The translations under genes and the position numbers were made by a program. The notes beneath the pieces were generated by a model that was not told where the DNA came from, made no database searches, and saw only the letters and a list, made by a program, of their open reading frames with translations. Of a DNA stretch of 64,000 bases, positions 11,742-24,300 are shown one piece after another (within the stretch, counting starts at the first letter, position 1; the number at the start of each line of letters is the position of its first letter). This DNA is from Clavelina lepadiformis. Lineage: Eukaryota > Chordata > Ascidiacea > Aplousobranchia > Clavelinidae. Location: the NCBI RefSeq assembly GCF_947623445.1, contig NC_135242.1, forward strand, positions 1,302,001 to 1,366,000, read 5' to 3'.

Positions 11742-14700
11742 TTAATCCTGGTCGCCAGATGGACATGTGATAATCAGCAACGAAGCCTTTTCTATTTTCT
11801 GTTTAATCAAACGATAATTCTCTATTTCCTCTTCCTGGATGTGAATTAAAATGGCAAAGTTGTCAAGAACCCCTGCAAAGAAAATGCCAGACATGAGCTA
11901 TACATACAGTAATATGCATAGCTGTATCATATGTACGATAATTTGTATAATTATTGAACTCGTGGTCTGTTGGTTTATGTAGCTGAAAATGTTTGACCAT
12001 CCAAAATAAATACAGTCGGATAAAGAACGTATTGTCCAATGTAAAGCACAGCTCTTTATCTAGTAAGTTAATACATAAGCATGTATTTTGACAAAATTGA
12101 CTGATTGATTCGGGATGTACACTTTACTCACTCACTATACTTTAAAAGTTGTACTTCGGTTTTAAAGCAGAGTAAACTTTAGACACCAAAAGCCAATCAA
12201 TCAACCATACAACTACACATGGTGGAAACATTGACGTTTATTAGGAAGCATTAAAAAAGGGAACAATAGACATACAATAAACACGAGTACGGTTTTACCG
12301 CTTTGCATTGCAAGCTTTCGCTTATTGAATGAATACTGCAATTCAAAAAGCAAGCAACCTACTTCCATCTGTGTTCCGTCGCAAGTACTTCACTCTGGAA
12401 AGTACAATTGACATCATTATGAAAATCATAGGAACTATTAGATCTATCTTTTCTATTTAGATAAAGGAGAAACATTTTCCTAGATTTGCTGTATTACAAT
12501 ATGAGCAAGTACACTGAGGACTGGGAGATATAGAAAAGGCAAAATGAACATGCGGAAAAGTTATTTAATTTGTGAAATAAAACAACTGCTTACACGTCAC
12601 TAGGCAGCACCAACCGCAGTGGAAAAGCTGCACCATTGTCAAATTCTGCCATCGCATGTTCCATGACAACAACTGCACTCTCCTGCAAAACATATTTTGA
12701 AACTGTGTGTTACAAGCTTTATTTCTTGTTTCAATGACAAAAAGACAAAAACTGAAGCTAAATAGCCAATTGCCTTCTGGTTAAACTTGGCTTTGCTGTT
12801 GTACACTTTTGTCGTAAGCAAGTCATTTATAGAGTGCGTTTTACATGGGTTTGGATTCACAGCTGCACATTGAAATTTATTTCGAATACTACATTGACTT
12901 TATGAAAATTGTCAATTCATCTTCGAGACGAAACGCCCACAGAGGATGTGGTACCAGGCGCATTACCCTCTCAAATGAACCTGAAATGATCTCAAATGAA
13001 ATTTACGATTAAAAGTTCCAAAAGAAAACATTTTTGCCTCTCACAACAAAAGCAATTAGGACGCTTAATTATGATGACTACAATACAGCATCTCAGAATA
13101 AAGAAGGAAATGTTGAGAAAAGTTTTTGAGTCGACTGGCTTGAGCCATAGTAGCTTGAAGAGCAATCAAAAAGCTTTCAGTCGACCACAGCCAAGCCAGC
13201 TACTACCCCACCGTAGCTGAAAATTATGTCGCCCACCAACTACTCTGCAATCTTTTATGAGTCTCAAAATCTCAGGTCGTGAGTTTGTTCCCTACTTGGG
13301 GTACCAGTTATATCTAATTGATTATTGATAAACATCATATAAACAATGGTAATAATAAACCATTAACTGTGTTTTGGTAGATATTGAGTTATACTTATAG
13401 TTCATGGTTACGTGGTTACATGTTGTGATTTGGTGGCTATATTAAATGAGTTTCATAATTCAAGGTCGTATGTTTGATCCTCAATCAGCTTTTGTTTGAT
13501 GACTGAAGGTTTTGGCAATTCGATACGTGTGCAACCTGTCCTAGATAACTTTACTATAGTTGAAGGCAGACCTGATGGACACAGGTGCACCGTCATGTTA
13601 TATTTAAGCTCACGCTTTTCTTTCATGTTGTTAAGGTGAAAGGGTGCGGACACCGTTATCGGCTGATGTTTAATTTCTATTCCTGGAAGGAAACCGATAA
13701 AATGGTCATATCTTGACAAAGGGTTCTCTCCACTGTTTATCATTTCCTTTCCGAATGCACAATCGCCAGATCGTTCGCAAACTTACACGACACACTTGCA
13801 ATAAGTTGACCTTCGATATCGTGTTTGTTTGATTATGGGTGCAGATGTTAGAGGAGGAGGTTAAGACTTTGCTGGTTCACAGCTTTTAAGGCGTCACTGC
13901 CTGTTTCCATGACAGCTGATAAAGATAAAGGTTCGGTTTTACACAAGCTTCAAGATCGTGTGAATGTGCCTGTATGGGAGCAGACGGAGCAGCTCGCAGG
14001 CAAGGCCACAGTGTCATTATTTGTGCCAATATGTGGATCGTGGACTGGTGCAAGCTTTTAAAGTACAGCTTCGCTCATTGAATAGCCTCAAAGTTGTCTT
14101 CCACGAGTCATCCAAGTGTCTTGGGTCATGAACAGTATGGGTGACCTGATTGACTTTCTGCATCGATACCATGACCTGCAGCAAAGGATGTGGGGGCCAA
14201 AAATGGATTCAACACGGATGTTGATCAACCTTTTGAGGATTTTAAAAGGGATACAAGAAAGAGACGAACAACGGAACGGTACCTTTCTGGGTTCCTTAGT
14301 GGTTTTTAAGACTTTGGGATTGCGACTGGAAGGGCTCTTCTCAAAATTGGGAGTTTTTAAACAAAACATGAACTCAGATTGAGTTCAAAGATAACTTACT
14401 ACATTTGTAGGATCACATTCATAAATTTAGAAACATGTGTTTTATACAGTTAGCTGTATAAACTGCTAGATAAACTACACAGCTACTTCTAATCCAAGGA
14501 TTTCAGTTTGTGACATTACATTTAAATTCCGAATTTTGTTCAGCAGTGTTATAAAAAGGCAATGACAAATAAATCAAAAAACAACAAGTTTTATTACAAT
14601 TTGCCAGATATGTTTAAAGGATCCGCAGAAGAATCGGTTTTTCGATTGAATTTCACTTCGTGAATGAAACTTACTCTTCTCTAATAAACTTTTGGCTATA

Positions 14701-14985
14701 ACTAGATATATCAAAAGATTTCTTCATACCTGTTTGCAACAGTGTAATTGCGTGTACAGATTCACAAGCTACTTTTACTAGTATTGCGGAGTTACACGTG
14801 GTATTGTAAACATAAACAGTCCAATCTTCTTCACAAATACATTATTTAACATCTTTGTAAAAAGAAACTTAACACCTGCGATTACAGGCTATTAATATGA
14901 TACTTAGTTTGGTGCAACACCATACCTCTAGTTCAGCAAGGGCCAGTCGTTGGTATTGACGAAATATTGCGGATAAATATGACAT
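11742..14985 (-). CDS. Subfamily I small protein, gene 2 (uncharacterised, 103 aa, minus strand)
   Basis: Exons on the minus strand are 14985-14926, 12682-12594, 12394-12363 and 11872-11742 (60, 89, 32 and 131 nt), with phases 0, 2 and 1. Exons 2-4 match the sizes of gene 1 exactly. The start MSYLSAIFRQYQ lies only 6 nt downstream of an AG acceptor (14993-14992) with a TCTTTTTAG tract, a strong trans-splice or 5'-UTR intron signature. Exon 2 contains MEHAMAEFDNGAAFP and ends VLPSDV. Exon 4 contains EEEIENYRLIKQKIEKA and ends LLIITCPSGDQD. The gene converges on gene 1, with about 3.1 kb between their stops. Its protein is closest to the fragment at 31909-32681 (shared EIENxRLI and LIITCPS). 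Intron 1 holds a LINE scrap and an unexplained open frame. Exon 1 is the least certain exon because it diverges most. Confidence 0.82.
13453..13743 (-). other. Unrecognised 96-aa open frame in intron 1 of gene 2
   Basis: The minus-strand frame starts MINSGENPLSRYDHF and contains LCPSGLPSTIVKLSRTG and IELPKPSVIKQKL. It looks protein-like (mixed composition, no low-complexity run), but I cannot name it. It lies between exons 1 and 2 of the minus-strand gene and about 350 bp from a LINE fragment, so it may be an unrecognised transposon piece. The surrounding intron from 12700 to 14900 has no other feature I can support beyond the LINE scrap. Confidence 0.25.
14100..14300 (-). mobile_element. Short fragment of a Jockey-superfamily LINE (family A), RT part
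   Basis: The minus-strand translation contains CIPFKILKRLINIRVE, matching the start of the RT palm in the large LINE at 22981-26224 (there SYRPISLLCIPFKIL). A downstream NQVTHTVHD-like stretch in another frame matches its VAQVTLLTQE. At least one frameshift separates them. It is an old isolated scrap. Confidence 0.7.
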
Positions 14986-14999
14986 ACTAACCTAAAAAG

Positions 15000-16450
15000 A
15001 TTTTCTTACAAAAGTTTTGTGTGCAAAAAGGACTTAAAGTACGTGTGAAAAAGACCTTGCTGTAAATGCTGTAGTGGTTTTCTCATAACCAAAATCATCA
15101 ACATCATGTAAACAATGATTATAATTAATATTTTGTGCAGCGCCCTACACCCAACAATATACGCTCCATGACAAAATTAAAGCAAACAAAAGTTTAAACA
15201 AATTGATCTATGATTATGTGCAATAAACAATTTTATACTCACTTTTCAATGTTCACATTTTTAATCTTGCTGGCCTTCAGATATTTGACAAAATTAATTC
15301 AAGCTTGTTCAAATAATCCCACAACACATTTTTCGGAACTTAACCTAAACTAAAAAACGTTCCACTTCTTACAAAGATTCTATTTTGATGTTTTTATATT
15401 ACTCCACCTATTTAAAAGACATAAGTTGACACTATGCCATTATATTCGTCTTTAAACTGATAATAGTCCGTCAATATGCCTTCCTTCACACTTAAAATGA
15501 AACAGAACACACAGTATATCTCATCTCGGTACTATCTTTACTAATTCCTCTTTCTTTATTAACGACCAGAGTTGCATGAAGCAAGCCCCATATGTTGTTG
15601 TACTGCAGAACATCCTGTGGCGTCTAAGCGCTTCCCTTTGTATTAATTTGCAATTTCCTGGTAATGTCACGAAAGGTTTATTCATCAATTCTTTATCCCG
15701 CTACCGTATGTTTAAGTTGTGTTATAGTTTACGAAACACTGCTAGAAATTTCATATCTGGTATTAATATTGGTGAGGAATTTGCTTTCTCTTCATTAGTC
15801 CAAACCGTTTTTGCACTTGCTTTCTTCCATTTATGTTTACACTACATCTAAATGTTCACTGCAGTAAGTTCAATCCTAAACTTTACGATCAAGTCATGGC
15901 GCAATTGTTTGTAAAAGGTCTGTGCTGTTTGGTCTTGTGCTGGCTTTCTGGAATTTGTAAAAATGTTATTTCAGGCCCAATTTGGATCTTCAATAATGTA
16001 CTTACCTTCAGGTGCCTGAACTTTAACTGTTTTGTTTTTTTGTAAAAAATGCGAAGTCATAGAAATAAATAGTTTCTGATTATCTTTCTGTAAAACCACT
16101 CATATTCTCACTGTAAGCTTTCAAAATTGCAGCTACAATGCAAGATGTCCACAAGATTTTTTTAGTGTCGGTGCGATGTTTACCAAGCTTTTTCTGTCGT
16201 AGACGCCACCCTGTTACATTTTTACTGATTTTTTATTATAACTGTTTTACAATAGATATACTGTATTTACACATCAAACATCCTGTTAGTTCTGTGTAAG
16301 ACCTTGAATCCACTCACCACCAATTGCACTTAAAACCATCCAGGGCTTTTATTCGCAATAATATGTTGTCCTAGCAAGATAAAGTAATTGTTTCTGCAAA
16401 AACTCGAAACGTCTCAGTCTTTCAGTAATGGCTTCTTTTTGTCTGAATTA
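15000..16450. other. AT-rich spacer
   Basis: Between the first exon of the minus-strand gene and the second segment copy. No exon chain or repeat can be supported. The frame 15576-15851 (MKQAPYVVVLQ start) is open but resembles nothing I know. Confidence 0.4.
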
Positions 16451-17419
16451 TCAACTCGCAGAAACGTGAAGGTTTGTGGTCAGTGTAAACAGCTCGCATC
16501 ACTCAAAACGTTCTGGTTGGTCAAGGAACCAAATACCGGTATTTTGCAACTCAATCAATCGAAACGTCATCATGAATACCAGGTTTTCTCAACATTAAAA
16601 GCCCAGAAAGGTTCATTTTGTGTAATGCTGCTTAGATCGAGTCTTTGTAGATTTTAGTTTGCTTTAAATACGCCATAAAACTAGTTTAAGTGTTTTTTAT
16701 CGTGTTCCCAGAAAATTGCAACAGATTGGAAAAATTTTGTTTAGAAAAAACATTATTTTACTGCGATATTGACTAGTGTTTGTCAAAAAAAGAAATAAGA
16801 ACAAAATAATGAAAGAAGGAAGAATAATCAATAAAATACAATCTGTCCAATCTGTCTGCCTGTCCATTTGAAAGTCATAAATGTACATTTACGACAAAAT
16901 GTACAGTTTACGACTAACGATTATATTGACGTCTCCATGGAAAGACATTTTAGATGTCGGGCAGCAACAGCATTGTAGCAAATTGCTTTAAGGAACAACA
17001 ACTAAAAATCATAGCAAAAACGCAAATATAAGCGTTGTAAGTTAACTTATAAACTACGCAGGAAAGAGGCAACACTATAATGCAAAATGACAAAGTGAGA
17101 TTTTTCTGGCTTTTCTAATAAGCTGTTTCTGTTTCACTTATAATCAACAGCATATTTATGTAAGTTATTTTGCGGGAAAAGTTTTGCAATTGATATAAAA
17201 CTGATAATTACAAGCATGTTAGCTAAAACTACAGGTAAGTCAGTAGCCACGAATATTTTTTGAATAATATTTTGATATCGATTTACAATTTCTCGAAATA
17301 ATGTGTGGAGCGACCACGTGCGTACAGCCTGTTACGATTAAGCAGCAAGGTTTGCCGGTTGTACAGTTAATACATTCCAATTTAAGCCATATTCCAGTTT
17401 GACCTAATAAAGTGTTATA

Positions 17420-17473
17420 ATGGCATCTCTGATGTTCATTGAAAATGTTGAATTTGGCAATGACGTGTTAGAG
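17420..17473 (+). pseudogene. Orphan first exon of a subfamily I gene
   Basis: 54 nt encoding MASLMFIENVEFGNDVLE, followed by a good GTAAGG donor. It has the same size and phase as exon 1 of genes 1 and 3, with an AG acceptor 22 nt upstream (17396-17397). No exons 2-4 follow before the next segment copy. It is either a relic or an alternative first exon for the gene whose exons 2-4 lie at 27642-28638, since the splice phase is compatible. Confidence 0.75.
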
Positions 17474-18239
17474 GTAAGGACATGAGATAAAATGATGTTT
17501 CAGATACAACTTGTTTAATCCGGCTGCAGTTGTGGAAAGTTTTGTTACTCTTGTATACGACTCTATTGAAGTTAATTCGAAATTACGTGTTATACGTTTT
17601 ACAAAATATTTCATTATAATGACATTCTTCTGCTGATAATATTTTCATTTAGAGTAAGGATTTCAGTTCTACGTGATTGTGTTAGTTACTGCAGGAATTA
17701 AGTGAAAGCGTTTTGTGATGTCAAGAATGCAAATTACACAAGAACAGGCTATTTTTGTTGTGATACAATTGTTACTTGATACATAAAGGAGAGTATGTGT
17801 TAAATGTTAAAGTTTTCTGTGTAATATACCTAAACTTGTCTCAAGGTATTGTATAATTAAAAGTTATGTTGACTTCAATCAACTCATAGTTCTGGTTTTC
17901 AACTGGATTTTGGTTTGTGCAAATGTTGTGTTAGAATGCTGTTGGTCTTTGGGTTGTAAAAATCCAGTTCTGAACATTTCTATATATATAAGTTAAAGAC
18001 ATTATATTCTATGTTGTTTGGTGGGCTTGTAGGAGAACAATATTTATTTTAAAGCGTTCCATAGCATTTCAAACTACTTGGAAAGGTAGTTTACTTACTT
18101 ACAATGTTTTTTTCCATAATATTTCTGACTTTTTTCTCTTTCTTTCAAACTCACGTCTTGTTTTCAGGAATATTGTGGGAGCACAAGCTCGGAGTTTCTT
18201 CAACAGTTTGCAATTTTTTGCTATATCTTCCTTGTTCTG

Positions 18240-19960
18240 TTAATTGAATACCAAGTCGTGACCAGGCCCAGGTATGTAATTGTACCACCTGGTGTTTGGT
18301 CGACCCGTTGATCTTTTACCGGTGGCTGTGGCAAGCATGACTTGGTTTGCAAATCTTTCTTTAGGCATTCTGGTAATATCACCAAAAACACCATCGTAGT
18401 TGGGTCTTCTCAGTTCGGAGATTTGTAGAACCTTAACGTTAAGAGATTTACGGGTTTTAGTGCTGTGCATTTGATCTATTAACGCTACACCATGAACCCC
18501 TATCATCTGATTTCTAAAGCCTTGACTGTACTCTTTGAGTTATCATCCAAGATTCATGATCTACAGGTGAGAAGCGGAAGAAAAACTGACACAAAAATCG
18601 AGGCAAACTCGTCAATTGCACTCCCAGGTACTTGAACTTCTGCCTTGTTTCCTTCAACCTGTTTCAGTGTTCTAATCACGCTTGCAGTGAGCACTGAGCA
18701 GGTTTCTTGAAAAGCGGAGTACCTCAATCTTCTTTATGCTTATTTTCATCTCGGAGTCATTGCGAACAGTTGCAAAACAATCGAGTGCAGGTTGAAGGTG
18801 AGGTTTGCACAAGGCGAAAAGAACCAGGTCGTCTGCAAAAAACAAATGACTAATCCTACTTTTTTCAACTAAGACATACTCTTCACCAAAGCCCACTTTG
18901 TCTATCCAGCTCATGTAAACCATGAAAAGGAAAGATGACGGCACAACCTTAGCAGAGACAAAAATCCACAGTGAATGGTTTCGACTTAACCTTGTTCAAT
19001 CTGACACAAACTTTAGGGCAACTGCACTTGAGTTAACAGCTACTAGTAAGCTACCATCAATACAATACTCTTGCACTAGTCTCCAGAGTAATATTGAGAT
19101 TCCAAATTCCTTTCAAGTCTGCACTTTAAACTGTTTCACTGTCTATGCTGCTACTTTTCGCCCCTCAACACGCGGAGCTGGAAATCAGACGACAGCCTGT
19201 TATGGAGCAGAGCTTTGCCTTGCAGGTGTAGCAGGGCCTCGCAGGGTAGCAGGGTAGGTAGCAGAGATTTGCCTTGTTTGCTGGGATAGCTTTCATAGCT
19301 CCTTGGTTTTACCAAAGGATATCTTCTCAGTATTCCTCCACACACCGAGCTGACTCCGCAAGCTCTGGTGGTTGTGGCTGGACTTGTGACATTAAACCGT
19401 GTCCATTTTATGTTGGTGTGTTTCGTGCAATTTGAAAATTTGTTGAACTTGGTTTACCTGTTGCTCACAAAGGCTTACCTTACATCCTTGCTCCTCAGGT
19501 CCCGATTTGAGTCTATAAAGCCAGTTGGATTTATGAGATGTTGGGGTTGTTAGAAGTTTTAAAAGATGTAGGTTGCAGACAACCAGGTAGTGATCGGTAG
19601 ATAGCTTAATTCCCCTTTTAACTGAAACGCCCACCACACGAAAAAATGTTGGCTGAAACCAAAATCTCTCAGCAATCTATGCTGTGCAATACCATTGTAA
19701 TATGTGCAGCTTCAGTACTGCTCTGTTTTGGAAAACGGTGTTCATAATGCTAAGACCATCGGTGTCACATAGCTGTAAAAGACACTTTTCGTTCTCGTTA
19801 AAGTCTGCATCTCCATGCTTTCCAATCGCACCCTTCCATGTATGGCCATCACTCATCAGTGCCACCATGTGCATCGAATTCTTCCAATAAGAGTTGGAAC
19901 TTATTGGGCATGCCCCTCTGCAGAGTATCCTCAATTTCATTAACAAATTTGAAATGTTGT
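18240..19960 (-). mobile_element. Degenerate LINE family B, copy 2
   Basis: Same insertion as at 5290-7465, carried by segment copy 2. On the minus strand, endonuclease remains (19946-19392: TWKGAIGKHGDADFNENE, STDHYLVVCNL), a linker (19345-19151) and RT (18944-18672: SRISHLFFADDLVLF) follow in order. The C-terminal part (18506-18240) reads GDITRMPKERFANQV and GKRSTGRPNTRW. Frames are broken between these parts. Confidence 0.8.
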
Positions 19961-20029
19961 AATGTTGAAACTAGTTCATATTTCTATACAAAGCAGGCTA
20001 CTATGTTTCTTTAACTGTAGCTGTTCCTT

Positions 20030-20380
20030 AGGCATTCTGGTGATATCACCAAAAACACCATCGTAGTTGGGTCTTCTCAATTCGGAGATTTGTAGGATCT
20101 TAACGTTAAGAGATTTACGGATGTCAGTGCTGTGCATTTGATCTATTCACGCCACACCATGAACCCCTTTTTAACATCTGATTTCTAAAGCCTTGACTGT
20201 ACTCTTTGGGTCATCATCCAAGATTCATGATCTATAGGTGAGAAGCGGAAGGAAAACTGACACAAATATCGAGGCAAACTCGTCAATTGCACTCCCAGGT
20301 ACTTGAACTTCTGCCTTGTTTCCTTCAACCTGTTTCAGTGTTCTAATCACGCTTGCAGTGAGCACTGCTGCACTGCTGCT
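20030..20380 (-). mobile_element. LINE family B 3' piece repeated at a segment junction
   Basis: Matches 18354-18702 and 22290-22620 closely (3' end of the LINE, on the minus strand). It abuts the CTG/CAG-rich junction where segment copy 3 begins, so it marks a recombination breakpoint and not a new insertion. Confidence 0.7.
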
Positions 20381-21352
20381 GCAGCACTGCTGCTGCAGAA
20401 ACGTGAAGGTTTGTGGACAGTGTAAACAGCTCGCATCACTCAAAACGTTCTGGTTGGTCAAGGAACCAAATACCGGTATTTTCCAACTCAATCAATCGAA
20501 ACGTCATCATGAATACCAGTTTTTTTGAACATCAAAAACCTAGAAAGGTTCATTTTGTGTAATGCTGCAAGTCAAGTTTTGTAAATTTTAGTTTGCTTTA
20601 AATACGTCATAAAACTGAGCGTTTTTTATCGTGTTTCCAGAAATTTGCAATAAATTGGAAAAATTTTGCTTTAAGTAAAAACATTACTTTACTGCGGTAT
20701 TGACTAGTGTTTGTCAAAAAAAAAAAAAAAAAAAAGAACAAAATAATAAAAGAAGGAAGAATAATCAATAGAATAAAATCTGTCCAATCTGTCTGCCTGT
20801 CCAATTGAAAGTCATAAATGTACATTTACGACAAAATGTACCGTTTACGATTTACGATTATATTGACGTCTCCATGTAAAGACATTTTAGATGTCGGGCA
20901 GCAGCAGCATTGTAGCAAATTGCTTTAAGGAACAACAACTAGAAATCATAGCAAAAACGCAAATAAAAGCGTTGTAAGTTAACTTATAAACTACGCAGAA
21001 AGAGGCATCACTACGCTACAAAATGACAAATTGATTTTTTTGGCTTTTCTAATAAGGTGTTTCTGTTTCACTTGTAATTAACAGCATATTTATGTAAGTT
21101 ATTTTGCGGGAAAAAATTTGCTGTTGATATAAAACTGATAATCACAAGCATGTTAGCTAAAACTACAGGTAAGTCAGTAGCCACGAATATTTTTGAATAA
21201 TATTTTGATATCGATTTACAATTTCTCGAAATAATGTGTGGAGCGAACACGTGCGTACTGCCTGCTACGATTAAGCAGCAAGGTTTCCCGGTTGTACAGT
21301 TAATACATTCCAATTTAAGCCATATTCTAGTTTGACCTAATAAAGTGTTATA

Positions 21353-24300
21353 ATGGCATCTCTGAGGTCCATTGAAACTGTTGAATTGGGCAATGACGTG
21401 TTAGAGGTAAGGACATGAGATAAAATGATGTTTCAGATACAACTTGTTTAATCCGGCTGCAGTTGTGGAAAGTTTTGTTACTCTTGTATACGACTCTATT
21501 GAAGTTATTTCCAAATTACGTGTTATACGTTTTACAAAATATTTCATTCTAATGACATTCTTCTGCTGATAATATTTTCGTTTATAGTAAGGATTTCAGT
21601 TCTATGTGATTGTGTTATTTACTGTAGGAATTAAGTAAAAGCGTTTTGTGTTGTCAAGAATACAAATTACACAAGAACAGGCTATTTTTGTTGTGATACA
21701 ATTGTTACTTGATACATAAAGGAGAGTATGTGTTAAATGTTAAAGTTTTCTGTGTAATATACCTAAACTTGTCTCAAGGTATTGTATAATTAAAAGTTAT
21801 GTTGACTTCAATCAACTCATAATTGTGGTTTTCAACTGGATTTTGGTTTGTGCAAATGTTGTATTAGAATGCTGTTGGTCTTTGGGTTGTAAAAATCCAG
21901 TTCTGAAGTTTTCTATATATATAAGTTAAAGACATTATATTCTATGTTGTTTGGTCGGTTTGTAGCAGAACGATATTTATTGTAAAGCGTTCCATAGAAT
22001 TTCAAACTACTTGGAAAGATAGTTTGCTTATTTACAATGTCTTCTCCAGATTATTTCTGTCCTTTTTTCTCTTTCTTTCAAACTCACATCTTCTTTTCAG
22101 GAAGATTGTGGGAGTACAAGCTCACAGTTTCTTTAACAGTTTGCGATTTTTTGCCACAGCTGCCTTGTTCTGTTAAATGAATACCAAGTCGTGACCAGGC
22201 CCAGGTATGTAATTGTACCACCTGGTTTTTGGTCGACCCGTTGATCTTTTACCGGTGGCTGTGGCAAGCATGACTTGGTTTGCAAATCTTTCCTTATGCA
22301 TTCTGGTGATCTCACCAAAAACACCATCGTAGTTGGTTGTTCTCAATTCGGAGATTTGTAGGATCTTAAGGTTAAGAGATTTACGGATGTCAGTGCTGTG
22401 CATTTGATCTATTCACGCCACACCATGAACCCCTTTTTAACATCTGATTTCTAAAGCCTTGACTGTACTCTTTGGGTCATCATCCAAGATACATGATCTA
22501 TAGGTGAGAAGCGGAAGAAAAACTGACACAAATATCGAGGCAAACTCGTCAATTGCACTCCCAGGTACTTGAACTTGTTTCTTGTTTCCTTCAATCTGTT
22601 TCAGTGTTTCTCAGCACAACTGCACTGAGCAGGTTTGTTGAGAGGCAGAGTACCTCAGTCTTCTTTATGCTTATTTTCATCTCGGAGTCATTGGAAACAG
22701 TTGCAAAACGATCGAGTGCATGTTGGAGACTAGGTTTGCAACAGGCAAAAAGAATCAAAGAATCGTCTGCAAACAGAATATGACTAATCCTACTTTTTTC
22801 AACTATGACATACTCTTCACCAATGCCCACTTTGTCTATCCAGCTCATGTAAACCATGAAAAGGAAAGATAACGACACAACCTTAGCAGAAACAAAAATA
22901 CACAGTGAATGGTTTCAACTTAACACTGTTCAAACGGACACAAAATTTAGGGCAACTGTACTTGAGTTAACAGCTACTAGTCTTCTTCTTCGTGTGGAGT
23001 AGTAGTGTGGTGTAGTTCTTTAAGTTTTCTTGAGAGAGGGAACAAAAACCTGATATTGTAGGGCAGGTGTTTGTTAGCCAGCTGACCAGCTTTTCATCCA
23101 TTGTTGTCAGACCACGGTTCCCACAAGGATGGCGGTATATGGGACAAGATGTTATGACGTGGTGTGCAGTCTGCTCTTCTGCACCACACTCATAGGCCGC
23201 AGATGGAGCCATACCCCATTTGTGCATAGGTGAGCGGAAGAGGCCAACGCCAGTTCGAAGGCGATTGAGCTTGGTCCAAGCACACTTGGGAAAATGCATT
23301 CCCGGTGGTGATGTACTGGCCTCCGAAATGTAACCATGGAGTCTGGAAGAATTTTTTCTTGCCACTCCATGCTCCATTTGTAATCCGCCCAGCTTGCCAC
23401 AATGGTGCTTGACTGGTTAAAGTCATCCAGTAAATCCAATGCAGCAGGGACAAATGGGTGCCTCGACTTAAGCTGCCGGTGTCCTCTAAGTGGAGGAGGC
23501 AGGAGCCGGTCATGCAGAAGATGCCCAGGCTCCAGTGCTCGGCGTGCTAGAGACAGTGTGGCTCTCTTGCGGCGAATCTCAGATGGGTGGATACCTGCTA
23601 GGACAAACAGGTTGTTTGTTAGTGTGGGGCGCAGGCATCCAGTCACTAAACGCAGAGCGTCATTAATCGGCTTATCTATGAGGCGGGTGTGTGCACTACG
23701 ACACCAAGCTGGTGTGCAGTACTCGGCGGCAGAGTGGACCAAAGCCAGGGTAGCTGTGCGAAGTGTTGTACCTCCAGCACCTCAGCTAGATCCTGCCAGT
23801 CGTCTTAAAAGCTCAACGCGTGTTGTTAGTTTTTTGCGAAGTGACTCCAGGTGTCGACGAAACGTGAGTGCCCTGTCCAGCTTTATGCCAAGGTATGTTG
23901 GTTTGGCAGTGTAAGGGAAAGGACGTCCATAAACAGTGATGTTGACCTCACTTTGTGCCTCCTTATTGTACAGGTGGAAGGCAGCCGTCACAGTTTTGGT
24001 TACACTGAGCTTCAGCTTCCATTTCTGGAGATAATTGGATATGGTTGCCATATCCTGGGTTGGGGACCCCTCCCACTCCTGCCAGTTTTCTGCTCTATGC
24101 ATAATTGCCAAATCGTCAGCTTAAGCAAACTTTTTGGCAATTGTTTCTGGCAGGTCATGCGTGTAGATTTTGAAAAGGAGGGGAGCTAGGACTGATCCCT
24201 GTGGGACACCATTTCGCAGGCGTCGCAATCTGCTTTTTGTGCCATCACCGGTGGTGAGGGTGAAACTGCGATTTCGGACAAGTTCCATGATTAGAGAAAC

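Larger units (their letters stand above)
16455..20390. repeat. Duplicated segment, copy 2 (truncated)
   Basis: Nearly identical to copy 3 at a constant offset of about 3937 bp from 16459 to about 18700. It carries only the first exon of the subfamily I gene (17420-17473). The part from 20030 to 20380 repeats 18354-18702 again. It then breaks at a CTG/CAG-rich run (about 20366-20398), where copy 3 begins. Exons 2-4 are missing. At about 16926-16954, sequence matching intron 3 of gene 1 (CCATGGAAAGACATTTTAG) joins directly to sequence from upstream of exon 1, a rearrangement junction. Confidence 0.85.

Noticed and set aside
13230-13490. tRNA-promoter-like words (GGTCGTATGTTTGATCC) suggesting a SINE
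   Set aside because: Box spacing is loose, and I see no second copy, tail or target duplication. A similar word near 54259 on the minus strand is also isolated.
14116-14382. Plus-strand 88-codon frame starting MSWVMNSMGD
   Set aside because: The opposite strand carries a recognisable LINE reverse-transcriptase fragment, so the plus frame is its shadow.
16455-16660. Minus-strand patch resembling a piece of LTR-element RNase H
   Set aside because: Only about ten residues look alike and neither side continues the domain; too short to call a fossil element.
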